Part shown: positions 8,708 to 16,922 of the stretch, one piece after another
Position numbering within the stretch: the stretch's first letter is position 1
Layout of the letters: every line of letters begins with the position of its first letter
Assembly (NCBI GenBank): GCA_044425705.1
Contig: JAWXVD010000025.1
Location: forward strand, 1 to 34,054
Length of the DNA: 34,054 nt
Reading direction: 5' to 3'
Origin: JAWXVD01 sp044425705
Lineage (GTDB): Bacteria; Bacillota; Clostridia; Lachnospirales; Lachnospiraceae
Position numbers and translations under genes: made by a program
The notes under the pieces: model-generated
What the model saw: only the letters and a program-made list of their open reading frames with translations
The model's database searches: none
Told to the model about the DNA's origin: nothing

Positions 8708-8736
8708 ATTATATAATATTTTACCCTTAATCACAA
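8708..8736 (-). promoter_or_regulatory. Promoter of pfkA(-dnaX)
   Basis: On the minus strand there is -35 TTGTGA (8731-8736), exactly 17 bases of spacer and a perfect -10 TATAAT (8708-8713). The predicted start is near 8701, about 56 bases before the pfkA start codon. It separates pfkA transcription from the SRP RNA unit upstream. Confidence 0.75.
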
Positions 8737-8839
8737 CTTTTTTATACAGTCGTTGCAGAAAAATATGACAGTTCAGCCATCACCTCAAATCCGTCACTAA
8801 AGCGACTACTTTTCAGTGTGGCAGAGCACCATATAATAA

Positions 8840-9035
8840 AAATCGTGTATGCAAGGGAACTCATATACGTTACCTTGCATGCAGCTCCGCCAGGCACCCT
8901 TACGGCACATAGGAGGTTCTTCTTATGGCTGCTGCATTCCTGCCCTGACCAGATTCGTAGATTCCTATTGCGTAAGACCCAAACATCGACACCACATAAC
9001 AAGGGCGGCTATATAAGCTCCCTTTCATACACGAT
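8840..9035 (-). ncRNA. ffs: Signal recognition particle RNA (4.5S/scRNA)
   Basis: This RNA forms the scaffold of the particle that binds Ffh and targets nascent membrane proteins. The diagnostic domain IV is at 8927-8951 (minus): GGTCAGG on one side, a GGAA tetraloop closed by GCA/TGC, and AGCAGCC on the other. Flanking blocks GTTTGGGTC, GCAATAGGAAT, ATGTGCCG and GGTGCCTGG match the Bacillus scRNA layout as I recall it. The long terminal helix is directly visible: CGTGTATG (9026-9033) pairs with CATACACG (8844-8851), and GGGAGCTTATAT pairs with ATATGAGTTCCC with two wobbles. The RNA then ends in ATTTTTATT. The length of about 195 nt implies no full Alu domain. The exact ends are estimates. 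Confidence 0.92.
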
Positions 9036-9077
9036 GAAAGTTATAACATCAATCGCTATTTACTTACTCGAGTTCTC

Positions 9078-9106
9078 ATTATACTGTCTTTTCCCTTTCC
9101 TGTCAA
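9078..9106 (-). promoter_or_regulatory. Consensus promoter of SRP RNA
   Basis: On the minus strand a perfect TTGACA (9101-9106) is followed by 17 bases and a perfect TATAAT (9078-9083). The start is expected near 9071, about 36 bases before the first helix strand of the SRP RNA, so a short 5' extension is probably processed off. The promoter lies just after the tadA stop codon. Confidence 0.88.
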
Positions 9107-9128
9107 GAAATTATAGCTTTCCCTCTTT

Positions 9129-9605
9129 TTATTTTCCAACCTTTTCTTTTTTATTTTTCTCCCGAAGTTCTTTAAAGAAGGTAACTAACATCTCACTACA
9201 TTCCGTTTCCAAAACACCTCTTTCTACCTCTACTTGATGATTAAACTGAGGCATTTCTAAGAGATTCAAAACAGACCCCGCACACCCTGCTTTAGGATTC
9301 ATAGCACCTATCACAACTTTGGGGATTCTAGCTTGTACAATTGCTCCTGAACACATTTGACAAGGCTCTAGCGTAACATAAAGAGTGCAATCTTCCAAAC
9401 GCCAGTCTCCTATTTTTTTACTAGCTTTATTGATGGCACTAATTTCTGCATGTGCTAATGTATTTTTATCAGTATTTCTTCTATTATAGCCACGACCTAT
9501 CACCTTATCATCATGCACGATGATACAGCCAATTGGCACTTCCCCTAAATCATATGCTTTCATCGCTAGCTTTATTGCTTGTTTCATATATTTTTCATTT
9601 ATCAT
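9129..9605 (-). CDS. tadA: tRNA-specific adenosine deaminase
   Basis: TadA deaminates A34 of the tRNA-Arg anticodon to inosine, expanding wobble decoding. The 158-residue protein carries the cytidine/deoxycytidylate deaminase zinc site: HAEISAI (His zinc ligand and catalytic Glu near 52-54) and PCQMCSGAIV (two Cys ligands near 82-85). The motif MNPKAGCAGS is typical of TadA. The order tadA - SRP RNA - (pfkA) - dnaX resembles the common Firmicutes arrangement. The C-terminus is Lys-rich (REKNKKEKVGK). An alternative start seven codons in is possible but would trim a conserved helix. Confidence 0.95.
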   Translation of the reverse strand: MINEKYMKQAIKLAMKAYDLGEVPIGCIIVHDDKVIGRGYNRRNTDKNTLAHAEISAINKASKKIGDWRLEDCTLYVTLEPCQMCSGAIVQARIPKVVIGAMNPKAGCAGSVLNLLEMPQFNHQVEVERGVLETECSEMLVTFFKELREKNKKEKVGK

Positions 9606-9800
9606 TTACTGTACCTATAATTTTCTAGTATTTTTCCCACAAATATTCCTACTGTTCACTCGTCTTTTAACTATTTTATAATACCTTATTTTGTTTCAAA
9701 TGCAAAGAACAAACCTTTATTATTTTGAAAAATATCCATTCTACGATTATTATCCCCATAAACTTATCCTTGTACAATAACTATTATCTTTTCTAAAAAA

Positions 9801-10739
9801 TTATAATTCTACTTTTCTCAAATAATATCCAAAAGCCCCATTTGCAATCTCTTCTTCTACACTTTCAAATCCTTCGAATCCAAATACTTCTGCCGCCATT
9901 TTCTCCCGTTCATAATATACTCCCGGCACCCCTAGATAATATATTTCTTGATGATTTTTCATCATCTTCCCTAAAATAATATGACGATAATTATAATATC
10001 CATGAATCAAAAAACTATTGTGTACTAATTTCTGATAGGGTTCTCTAAAAATAATAAAATCTTCTGGTGTAATCGAAAGATAGTCCTCCTTTTGCTTAAA
10101 AGGATGAATCACTTGATAAGTATGACATAGTTGTTGCCACTTATTGTCGTATAATGGTTTTTGTAAAGGAATGTTTTGTTCCTCTAGATAGCTATCACTG
10201 TTTCTTGACTGTCTCAAATTATTATCTTTCAATTGCTCTTCATAACTTTTATTATCCAGATTGTCTTGTAGTCTATCCCTTTTCTCCAATTCTTGTTTTA
10301 ATTTTTTTTGTTTACTATCCAATATTTCTTTTTCTTTCAAATTTCTTGTCACTATAGACTCTTCTACAAAATTATCTTTTTCCTTTTGAACATCACGATA
10401 ATTCTTTTTTCTATTCCATCTGATAATCCCATACTTTTTACTGGAAATTCTAAGTATTAAATATTCAATTTCACTTAACGAAACATCTTCCACACCTATA
10501 ACTTGTCCCCTATATGTTTCTTTCAGTTCTCCTTGTCCTGCTTCTATTGCAACATAACTCAATATTTTATTTAATCCATCTTTAATAGCCACTTCCATAG
10601 TGTCACTTTTGTATAAACCAGAAATTTTTATCTGCAATTGATGATTGATACCATCAGATTCCCACTTCATAAATCCAATATTTTTCACTTTTATATCATT
10701 TTCGAAATAATCTATATAGGCAATTGTTCTTTCATACAT
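9801..10739 (-). CDS. DUF6128-type conserved hypothetical protein
   Basis: The protein has 312 residues. It has an N-terminal beta-rich region (1-125), a highly charged, probably coiled or disordered linker (about 125-190), and a conserved C-terminal domain: PEDFIIFREPYQKLVHNSFLIHGYYNYRHIILGK...YYLGVPGVYYEREKMAAEVFGFEGFE. I associate this C-terminus with DUF6128 of Lachnospiraceae, which has no assigned function. There is no signal peptide or membrane helix, so it is probably cytoplasmic. GGGGAGGT lies 8 bases before the ATG. It stands alone between tadA and a CdaR-like regulator. The 195 bases before tadA contain no other gene. Confidence 0.65.
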   Translation of the reverse strand: MYERTIAYIDYFENDIKVKNIGFMKWESDGINHQLQIKISGLYKSDTMEVAIKDGLNKILSYVAIEAGQGELKETYRGQVIGVEDVSLSEIEYLILRISSKKYGIIRWNRKKNYRDVQKEKDNFVEESIVTRNLKEKEILDSKQKKLKQELEKRDRLQDNLDNKSYEEQLKDNNLRQSRNSDSYLEEQNIPLQKPLYDNKWQQLCHTYQVIHPFKQKEDYLSITPEDFIIFREPYQKLVHNSFLIHGYYNYRHIILGKMMKNHQEIYYLGVPGVYYEREKMAAEVFGFEGFESVEEEIANGAFGYYLRKVEL

Positions 10740-10829
10740 TGTATTTTACCTCCCCTATCATATTTATGCCAAGTCTAATGCAAATATGACTCTTTTTTAA
10801 AAATACTAAATGTAACAACACTAGCATAT

Positions 10830-10886
10830 AAAAATACCGACTTTTATTAGCATAGATTTAACAAACCTATCCAATAGAAGTCGGTA
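10830..10886 (-). terminator. Terminator of the CdaR-like regulator gene
   Basis: On the minus strand TACCGACTTCTATT (10873-10886) pairs with AATAAAAGTCGGTA (10835-10848) in 13 of 14 positions. The loop itself contains a second stem, ATAGgTTT/AAAtCTAT. The structure ends in TATTTTTATA. It begins 24 bases after the stop codon. Confidence 0.8.
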
Positions 10887-10909
10887 CAGTATAATAGCCT
10901 ATTTTCGAT

Positions 10910-11998
10910 TTAATATGAAAACTTCTTTAAATACTCCATGTAATCCACAACCATAAGCGCAATTTTAAAAGTTAATGCATCTTCAAACACTCGTATATCT
11001 AATCCTGTTAATTTTTGCAATTTTTCTATTCTATAAACTAAAGTATTTCTATGAATAAATAATTGCCTTGAAGTTTCTGATACATTCAAACTATTTTCAA
11101 AAAATTTATTAATAGTTGTCAGTATCTCTTCATCTAATTCTTCTGGTACACCACCACCCAAAATCTCTCCAACAAAAATTTGGCATAAATTCGCAGGCAA
11201 TTGATAAATCAAACGCCCTATTCCCAAAGCTTCATAAGAATTCACCTTTTTCTCTGCATAGAAAATTTTGCTAACTTCTAATGCCATTTTTGCTTCTTTG
11301 TAAGACTTCGATACATCTTTTAATTCTCCAACAATTGTTCCATATGCGACTCTTACTTTCAACATAGCCTCTGCATTCAACATATCTACTATAGTATCTG
11401 CTATTTCATTAATTTGAGACACTTCATCAGCCACACTTAAATTTTTAATCAAAATAACATTATGCTCATCTACTGCTGTGATATAATCTCCACTTTGTGT
11501 TGAAAACAAGTTTCTCAATAATTCCATAACTCCATTTTCTCTTTCCAACTTTGTTTCAATTAAAAATACAACTCTTTTAGCTTCTACTTGGATATGTAAT
11601 TTCTGCGCTCTATTATAAATATCTACCAACAATAAATTATCTAAAATCAAATTTTGGAAGAAGTTATTCCTATCAAAACGCTCTTTATATGCTATTACCA
11701 GTTGTTGAATTTGGCTAATCGCTATTTTCCCTACCATGTATGTATCATCACTCAACCCACTAGCCACCAAAACATACAATAATTCACCTTCATCTAAAAT
11801 TTTAAACAGATGATGATGATTTACAATTTGACTGTCCGCTTGCGACCCAGAAAATCCATGCACAATATTAATATCCACCTCTATTTGATCGGAAGTAGTT
11901 GCAATACGCACTCCTTCTAAATCATATATACTAAGTTCTACCTTGGTAATATTTCTCAAATCATCTATGCTACCTTGTATTACTTGGTTCGAAATCAT
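10910..11998 (-). CDS. CdaR/PucR-family transcriptional regulator
   Basis: The 362-residue protein has an N-terminal sugar-diacid-recognition-like domain (about 1-130). A central region follows (VFLIETKLERENG..., GGDEF-like remnant fold). The C-terminal PucR-type helix-turn-helix is FFENSLNVSETSRQLFIHRNTLVYRIEKLQKLTGLDIR (about 300-340). RNTLVYRIEKL is the hallmark of this family. It is monocistronic, with its own terminator, and lies downstream of the sugar ABC ATPase gene, so it may govern carbohydrate uptake. The ligand is unknown; sugar diacid recognition is a family label, not shown here. Confidence 0.82.
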   Translation of the reverse strand: MISNQVIQGSIDDLRNITKVELSIYDLEGVRIATTSDQIEVDINIVHGFSGSQADSQIVNHHHLFKILDEGELLYVLVASGLSDDTYMVGKIAISQIQQLVIAYKERFDRNNFFQNLILDNLLLVDIYNRAQKLHIQVEAKRVVFLIETKLERENGVMELLRNLFSTQSGDYITAVDEHNVILIKNLSVADEVSQINEIADTIVDMLNAEAMLKVRVAYGTIVGELKDVSKSYKEAKMALEVSKIFYAEKKVNSYEALGIGRLIYQLPANLCQIFVGEILGGGVPEELDEEILTTINKFFENSLNVSETSRQLFIHRNTLVYRIEKLQKLTGLDIRVFEDALTFKIALMVVDYMEYLKKFSY

Positions 11999-12101
11999 AT
12001 ATCCTATCCTCTTTTCTAACTTTTAGTTCTCTTCTTATTTTCAGTTAATTTATTTCACCTATATGATAAATCATTTTTTAAAGAAACGCAAGATTCTAAC
12101 T

Positions 12102-12132
12102 AAAAAAAGCGGAGATGCAAATGCATCTCCGC
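12102..12132 (-). terminator. Strong intrinsic terminator of the ABC ATPase gene
   Basis: A perfect 11-bp stem (GCGGAGATGCA/TGCATCTCCGC, two-base loop, 12109-12132) is followed on the minus strand by seven T residues. It starts 11 bases after the stop codon. The plus-strand side also runs into a T tract after CGAA, so it may work in both directions. Confidence 0.93.
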
Positions 12133-12143
12133 CGAATTTTTTA

Positions 12144-13253
12144 TTAGTTTGTGATAACTTGTTCTGTTTCTTTGTCAAATACGTGAATTTTTTCAACATC
12201 GAAAGCAAATTTAACTACATCACCAGGTCTAGCTGTTGTACGTGAATCTACTCTAGCTGTGATTGGATATTCTTCTAAATCAAAGTATAAGTAAACTTCT
12301 GCACCTAATAATTCGTATACTTTAATGTTTGATTCAAATACACATTTAGCTGTTTCAATAAACATTTCTGAATCATATACGTCTTCTGGACGAACACCAA
12401 ATGTTACAACTTTTCCATCGTATCCGCCATCAATTAATTTTTTAGCTTTTGCTGGAGGCAATGGAATAGAACGATCTGCTAATATTAAATCTACTTCTTC
12501 ACCTTTAACTTTTACAGTTGCATCCATAAAGTTCATTTGTGGTGAACCCATGAAACCAGCAACAAATAAGTTTTGTGGTTTTTCATATAGACTTTGTGGT
12601 GTATCCACTTGTTGAATAATACCATCTTTCATAACTACGATTCTTGTACCAAGTGTCATAGCTTCTGTTTGATCATGTGTTACATAGATGATGGTAGTAC
12701 CTAATCTTTGGTGTAATTTTGCAATTTCGATACGCATTTGTACACGAAGTTTTGCATCTAAGTTTGATAAAGGTTCATCCATAAGGAATACTTTAGGGTT
12801 ACGAACGATAGCACGTCCCATAGCAACACGTTGTCTTTGTCCACCTGATAAAGCTTTTGGTTTACGATCTAACAATGGAGTTAAATCAAGAATTTTAGCT
12901 GCTTCTTTAACCATTTTATCAATTTCAGCTTTTGGCATTTTTCTTAATTTAAGACCGAAAGCCATGTTGTCATATACTGTCATGTGTGGGTATAAAGCGT
13001 AGTTTTGGAATACCATAGCGATATCTCTATCTTTAGGTTCTACATCATTCACTACTCTGTCACCAATTTTTAATTCACCTGCTGTGATGTCTTCAAGACC
13101 AGCGATCATACGGAGTGTAGTAGATTTACCACATCCTGATGGTCCTACGAAGATAATAAATTCTTTGTCTGCGATTTCAAGGTTGAAATCTTTTACCGCT
13201 TCAAATCCATTTGGATAAGCTTTGCCGATATGTTGTAATGATAAACTTGCCAT
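12144..13253 (-). CDS. ugpC: Sugar ABC transporter ATP-binding protein (UgpC/MsmK type)
   Basis: This is the ATPase subunit of CUT1-type carbohydrate importers. It has Walker A GPSGCGKST (about 38-46), Q-loop VFQNYALYPHMTVYDN, signature LSGGQRQRVAMGRA, Walker B VFLMDEPLSNLD and the H-loop THDQTEAM. A C-terminal TOBE/MalK-type regulatory domain follows (about 240-369). No permease or binding-protein genes are nearby. In Firmicutes such solitary MsmK-like ATPases are known to energise several sugar transporters encoded elsewhere, and that is the likely role here. The codon choice looks adapted to high expression (regular GTTGAT/GAAACT patterns). It is monocistronic with a promoter and a strong terminator. 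Confidence 0.92.
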   Translation of the reverse strand: MASLSLQHIGKAYPNGFEAVKDFNLEIADKEFIIFVGPSGCGKSTTLRMIAGLEDITAGELKIGDRVVNDVEPKDRDIAMVFQNYALYPHMTVYDNMAFGLKLRKMPKAEIDKMVKEAAKILDLTPLLDRKPKALSGGQRQRVAMGRAIVRNPKVFLMDEPLSNLDAKLRVQMRIEIAKLHQRLGTTIIYVTHDQTEAMTLGTRIVVMKDGIIQQVDTPQSLYEKPQNLFVAGFMGSPQMNFMDATVKVKGEEVDLILADRSIPLPPAKAKKLIDGGYDGKVVTFGVRPEDVYDSEMFIETAKCVFESNIKVYELLGAEVYLYFDLEEYPITARVDSRTTARPGDVVKFAFDVEKIHVFDKETEQVITN

Positions 13254-13307
13254 TTTATTTGCCTCCTGATTTATAAGTTTGAGTTTTTCTCAACTGATTC
13301 TGAAGTA

Positions 13308-13336
13308 AGTATACTCAATTTCAAACTATTTGACCA
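13308..13336 (-). promoter_or_regulatory. Probable promoter of the ABC ATPase gene
   Basis: On the minus strand there is TGGTCA (13331-13336), a 17-base spacer and TATACT (13308-13313). The short leader contains a hairpin TTGAG-AAAAA-CTCAA before the AGGAGG ribosome binding site. The rest of the 273-base space to yesL shows no other clear signal. Confidence 0.55.
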
Positions 13337-13526
13337 TGCCATAATTCCACAAATATTTCTTCCATCCTTATCACTTATGCTAAGGGAAAGTTGAATTTCA
13401 AAATCCCAATAGCAATTTGACTATTTTTCCATCCTATTTTTGTACAGGTTGTATATCCAATCCCACAAACTCGCATTTCTCAAACAAAAACTCCTACACA
13501 CTGCAATTAAGACTTTCTTTCTATAC

Positions 13527-14195
13527 TTAATCTACCTGTTTAAAGATTTCTAGTTCTTCATACTCATCAGTGGTTTCGTTTTCTTCAGGATCAAGTTTTT
13601 TAAATATTTTTTTCCAACACAAACTAGCCAAATAAGCTGGTCCCGAACCTCCAATCAAAAAAATAATTGGAATCGCAGCTGTGGAAAAGAATAAAATAAT
13701 AACAGGACTACAATAAATAATCACCATTAAAACTGTCCATGGCAAATTAATAATACTCATTAAGAAAGAGTTTTTAATAGTTCCCTTTATTGTATTTTCA
13801 AAATGCGATAATACTGGAAATATATACATACATGCTATCAACACAAAAACACTAACCGCCATGATTAACACTTTAACAACCGTTGGAATTGCAACATCAG
13901 CGTATAATAGAATCACAAAATCTCCAATGATAACACCAATCACGCACATAACCAATAACCACAAAATAGTTGCTTGCTTAAAATTCTGTTTAAAAGACTT
14001 CCAAAAACTCTGCATCACATAGCCGTCTTCATTTTTCGTCATTTTTAGTGTCACATAATGCACCGCTGTCCAAGATGCACCAATTGTAACAATCGGAATG
14101 GAACAAACTAATGCTATTAAATTCAAAATAATTAAATCTGCAATTCTTGATAAAAAAACCATAATCGGACTATCTAAATCAAATATTTTTCCCAT
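13527..14195 (-). CDS. YesL family (DUF624) membrane protein
   Basis: The protein has about 222 residues and opens with MGKIFDLDSPIMVFLSRIADLIILNLIALVCSIP, the characteristic YesL start. About five hydrophobic segments follow, including the conserved SIPIVTIGASWTAVHYVTLKM and FWKSFKQNFKQAT motifs. YesL-type proteins often neighbour sugar ABC transporters, and their role is undefined. The ATG at 14195 has AGAGG 5 bases upstream; the longer ORF start lies inside the end of metG. It begins 22 bases after the metG stop, so it is probably co-transcribed. The C-terminus is acidic (DPEENETTDEYEELE). Confidence 0.85.
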   Translation of the reverse strand: MGKIFDLDSPIMVFLSRIADLIILNLIALVCSIPIVTIGASWTAVHYVTLKMTKNEDGYVMQSFWKSFKQNFKQATILWLLVMCVIGVIIGDFVILLYADVAIPTVVKVLIMAVSVFVLIACMYIFPVLSHFENTIKGTIKNSFLMSIINLPWTVLMVIIYCSPVIILFFSTAAIPIIFLIGGSGPAYLASLCWKKIFKKLDPEENETTDEYEELEIFKQVD

Positions 14196-14217
14196 AACTA
14201 CCTCTTTCTTTTTATGA

Positions 14218-16161
14218 CTAACAAATCTCAGCACCTGCTGGCATATCTTTTTCTGCACACATCAACGCTAAGTTTCCATCCGCATCTTCTGCACATAAAA
14301 GCATACCTTCCGAAACAACTCCTGCTAATTTAGCTGGTTTTAAGTTCACTAATACCATCACTTTTTTTCCAACCATCTCTTCAGCACTGTACTGTTGTTT
14401 AATTCCAGAAACAATTTGCTTTACATCCTTACCGATTTTCACTTGCGAACACAATAGTTTCTTAGATTTTTTCACTTCTTCACAAGCTATAATTTCACCA
14501 ATTTGGAATTGCATTTTCATAAAATCATCATATGCGATTTCTTCTTTTGGTTCAATGCAAATCACATTTTCCTCTACTACTGCTCTACTAGCAAACATAG
14601 CCTCAGCTTTTTCTAACACTTCTTTGATATCTAATCTCATAAATAAAATTTCAGGTTTTTCTGTTACTTTTGTGCCGGATTCATATCTTCCAAACACATC
14701 TAATTCATCAAATCCTCTAACCGTGGTATTTAATTGTGCCGCAATTTTACTTGCTGTAGATGGCATATATGGTTCTAATAACGCTGCTCCAATGGTAATT
14801 CCTTCTACTAAATTATATAGAACAGTCGCTAGCCTATCTTGATCTGCTTCAGATTTTGCTAATACCCAAGGTTGTGTTTCATCAATATATTTATTACAAC
14901 GTTTGAACAAATTGAATATTTCTGTCATAGCATCTGCTACACGAAGATGTTCCATTTTTGCTGCTACTTTTTCTTTTGTTGCAAGTACAACGGCTTTTAA
15001 ATCTTCATCAAAAGCATCGCTAACACCTTTATCTTCTACCACACCACCAAAGTATTTATTGCTCATAGAGATGGTTCTATTAACAAGATTTCCTAGTGTA
15101 TTAGCCAAATCTGTATTCATTCTTTCAACCATTAACTCCCAAGAAATCACGCCATCATTTTCAAACGGCATTTCATGTAACACAAAATAACGAACTGCAT
15201 CCACGCCAAAGAAATCTACTAAATCATCAGCATATAATACATTTCCTTTAGATTTAGACATTTTGCCATCTCCTTGTAGCAACCATGGATGTCCAAAAAT
15301 TTGTTTTGGAAGCTCTTCTCCCAATGCCATTAGGAAAATTGGCCAATATAATGTGTGGAAACGAATAATATCTTTTCCAATCAAATGCAAATCTGCCGGC
15401 CATAATTTATGATATTGTTCCGTACTATTTCCGTCTGCATCATAACCGATACCAGTGATATAGTTAGTTAAGGCATCAAGCCATACGTATACTACATGTT
15501 TATTGTCAAAATCTACAGGAATTCCCCATGTAAATGATGTTCTTGATACACATAAATCTTGCAATCCAGGTAATAAGAAGTTATTCATCATTTCGTTTTT
15601 ACGAGAAACTGGTTGAATAAATTCTGGATGAGTATTAATGTGTTCAATTAAACGATCCGCATATTTGCTCATTTTAAAGAAATACGCTTCTTCTTTAGCA
15701 GGTTGTACTTCTCTTCCACAATCAGGACATTTTCCATCTACTAACTGTGATTCTGTCCAAAAAGATTCACATGGCGTACAATAAAGTCCTTCATAGGCTC
15801 CTTTATAAATATCTCCTTGCTCATATAATCTTTTAAAGATTTTTTGTACTTGTTTTTCATGATACTCATCTGTTGTACGAATAAACTTATCGTAAGATGT
15901 ATCCATTAAATCCCATAAAACTTTAATGTCCGCAGCTACATCATCCACAAATTCCTTTGGTGTAATCCCAGCTTCTCCGGCTTTCATTTCGATTTTTTCA
16001 CCATGTTCATCTGTTCCTGTTTGAAAAAAAACATCATATCCATCTTTTCTTTTGTATCTAGCCACACTATCAGCCAACACAATTTCATAACTATTTCCAA
16101 TATGTGGTTTTCCAGATGTATATGCAATTGCTGTTGTAATATAATAATTTCCTTTACTCAT
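14218..16161 (-). CDS. metG: Methionyl-tRNA synthetase
   Basis: The class I synthetase charges tRNA-Met. It has about 647 residues and is the full-length form. Motifs: the HIGH-equivalent HIGN in TSGKPHIGNSYEIV (about 15-20), a zinc insert with two CxxC pairs (CTPC...CPDC, about 130-150), and KMSKS in GDGKMSKSKGNVLY. The C-terminal tRNA-binding EMAPII-like domain (about 545-647) begins near FMKMQFQIGEIIACEEV. The ATG at 16161 has GGAGG 5-6 bases upstream; the longer ORF adds only four residues. It lies 18 bases after rpe. Confidence 0.97.
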   Translation of the reverse strand: MSKGNYYITTAIAYTSGKPHIGNSYEIVLADSVARYKRKDGYDVFFQTGTDEHGEKIEMKAGEAGITPKEFVDDVAADIKVLWDLMDTSYDKFIRTTDEYHEKQVQKIFKRLYEQGDIYKGAYEGLYCTPCESFWTESQLVDGKCPDCGREVQPAKEEAYFFKMSKYADRLIEHINTHPEFIQPVSRKNEMMNNFLLPGLQDLCVSRTSFTWGIPVDFDNKHVVYVWLDALTNYITGIGYDADGNSTEQYHKLWPADLHLIGKDIIRFHTLYWPIFLMALGEELPKQIFGHPWLLQGDGKMSKSKGNVLYADDLVDFFGVDAVRYFVLHEMPFENDGVISWELMVERMNTDLANTLGNLVNRTISMSNKYFGGVVEDKGVSDAFDEDLKAVVLATKEKVAAKMEHLRVADAMTEIFNLFKRCNKYIDETQPWVLAKSEADQDRLATVLYNLVEGITIGAALLEPYMPSTASKIAAQLNTTVRGFDELDVFGRYESGTKVTEKPEILFMRLDIKEVLEKAEAMFASRAVVEENVICIEPKEEIAYDDFMKMQFQIGEIIACEEVKKSKKLLCSQVKIGKDVKQIVSGIKQQYSAEEMVGKKVMVLVNLKPAKLAGVVSEGMLLCAEDADGNLALMCAEKDMPAGAEIC

Positions 16162-16179
16162 TATTGCCTCCATAACCTT

Positions 16180-16836
16180 TTATACTGCCTTTAATTTCTT
16201 CATAAAATTCTCTACATTTTTTCTAATATCATTACTAAATACTGCTGTTCCCGCTACAATCACGTTAGCACCAGCGTCTAGAATCATTTCCACATTATCA
16301 AGCGTAATTCCACCATCTACTTCTATATCAATTTCCTTACCATAGTGGTCAACTAGCTTTTTCGTTGCCTTAATTCGCTCTGTTGATTGTGGCAAATATC
16401 CTTGCCCACCAAAACCTGGTTCTACACACATAATCAAAATCATGTCTACCTGGTCTAAATATGGTATGACACTTTCCACTGGTGTATTAGGTTTAATGGA
16501 TAAACCCACTTTTACGCCATTGTTTTTAATTTGTTCCAATATTTCTTGAATCACTCCATTCACTTCTACATGAACTGTTATAGAATCAGCTCCTGCTTTT
16601 ACAAATTCGTCAATATAGCGTTCTGGATTTTCTATCATCAAATGTACATCAAAGAACAAGTTAGAATATTTTCTAATTGATTTAATTACACTCATTCCAA
16701 AGGAGAGGGCTGGCACAAAATGTCCATCCATTACATCTATGTGCAAATATTTTGCTCCACTCTCTTCTACCTCTTTTATTTGTTCTCCTAATATAGCAAA
16801 ATCTGCTGCTAATATAGAAGGAGATAAGATATTCAT
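16180..16836 (-). CDS. rpe: Ribulose-phosphate 3-epimerase
   Basis: This TIM-barrel metal enzyme interconverts ribulose 5-phosphate and xylulose 5-phosphate. Motifs: LSPSILAADFAILG (N-terminal strand and catalytic region), HIDVMDGHFVPALSFG (metal His and Asp), DVHLMIENPERYI, MCVEPGFGGQGY, and IEVDGGITLDNV with the second Asp. The 218-residue length is normal. GAGGAGG lies 10 bases before the ATG. It follows the split transketolase genes, forming a non-oxidative pentose phosphate group, and is followed closely by metG. Confidence 0.97.
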   Translation of the reverse strand: MNILSPSILAADFAILGEQIKEVEESGAKYLHIDVMDGHFVPALSFGMSVIKSIRKYSNLFFDVHLMIENPERYIDEFVKAGADSITVHVEVNGVIQEILEQIKNNGVKVGLSIKPNTPVESVIPYLDQVDMILIMCVEPGFGGQGYLPQSTERIKATKKLVDHYGKEIDIEVDGGITLDNVEMILDAGANVIVAGTAVFSNDIRKNVENFMKKLKAV

Positions 16837-16860
16837 ATATTATTTGCCTCCTCGAAAGAC

Positions 16861-16890
16861 TAGAGATTTGAACAAATGTCCAAATCTCTA
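16861..16890 (-). other. Perfect 10-bp hairpin between transketolase and rpe
   Basis: TAGAGATTTG pairs perfectly with CAAATCTCTA across a 10-base loop. It lacks a T tail on the transcribed strand and sits 24 bases before the rpe start codon, just ahead of its ribosome binding site. It may be a processing or stability element, or a leaky attenuator. Confidence 0.6.
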
Positions 16891-16922
16891 TCAAAAACAT
16901 TTTAGTTTCAAATTTTTCTAAC

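Noticed and set aside
8742..9002. An 86-codon minus-strand open frame
   Set aside because: It runs straight through the SRP RNA including domain IV and has no ribosome binding site; the conserved RNA explains the sequence.
8818..9237. A 139-codon plus-strand open frame
   Set aside because: It is antisense to the SRP RNA, its promoter and the end of tadA, and the protein looks like low-complexity shadow translation.
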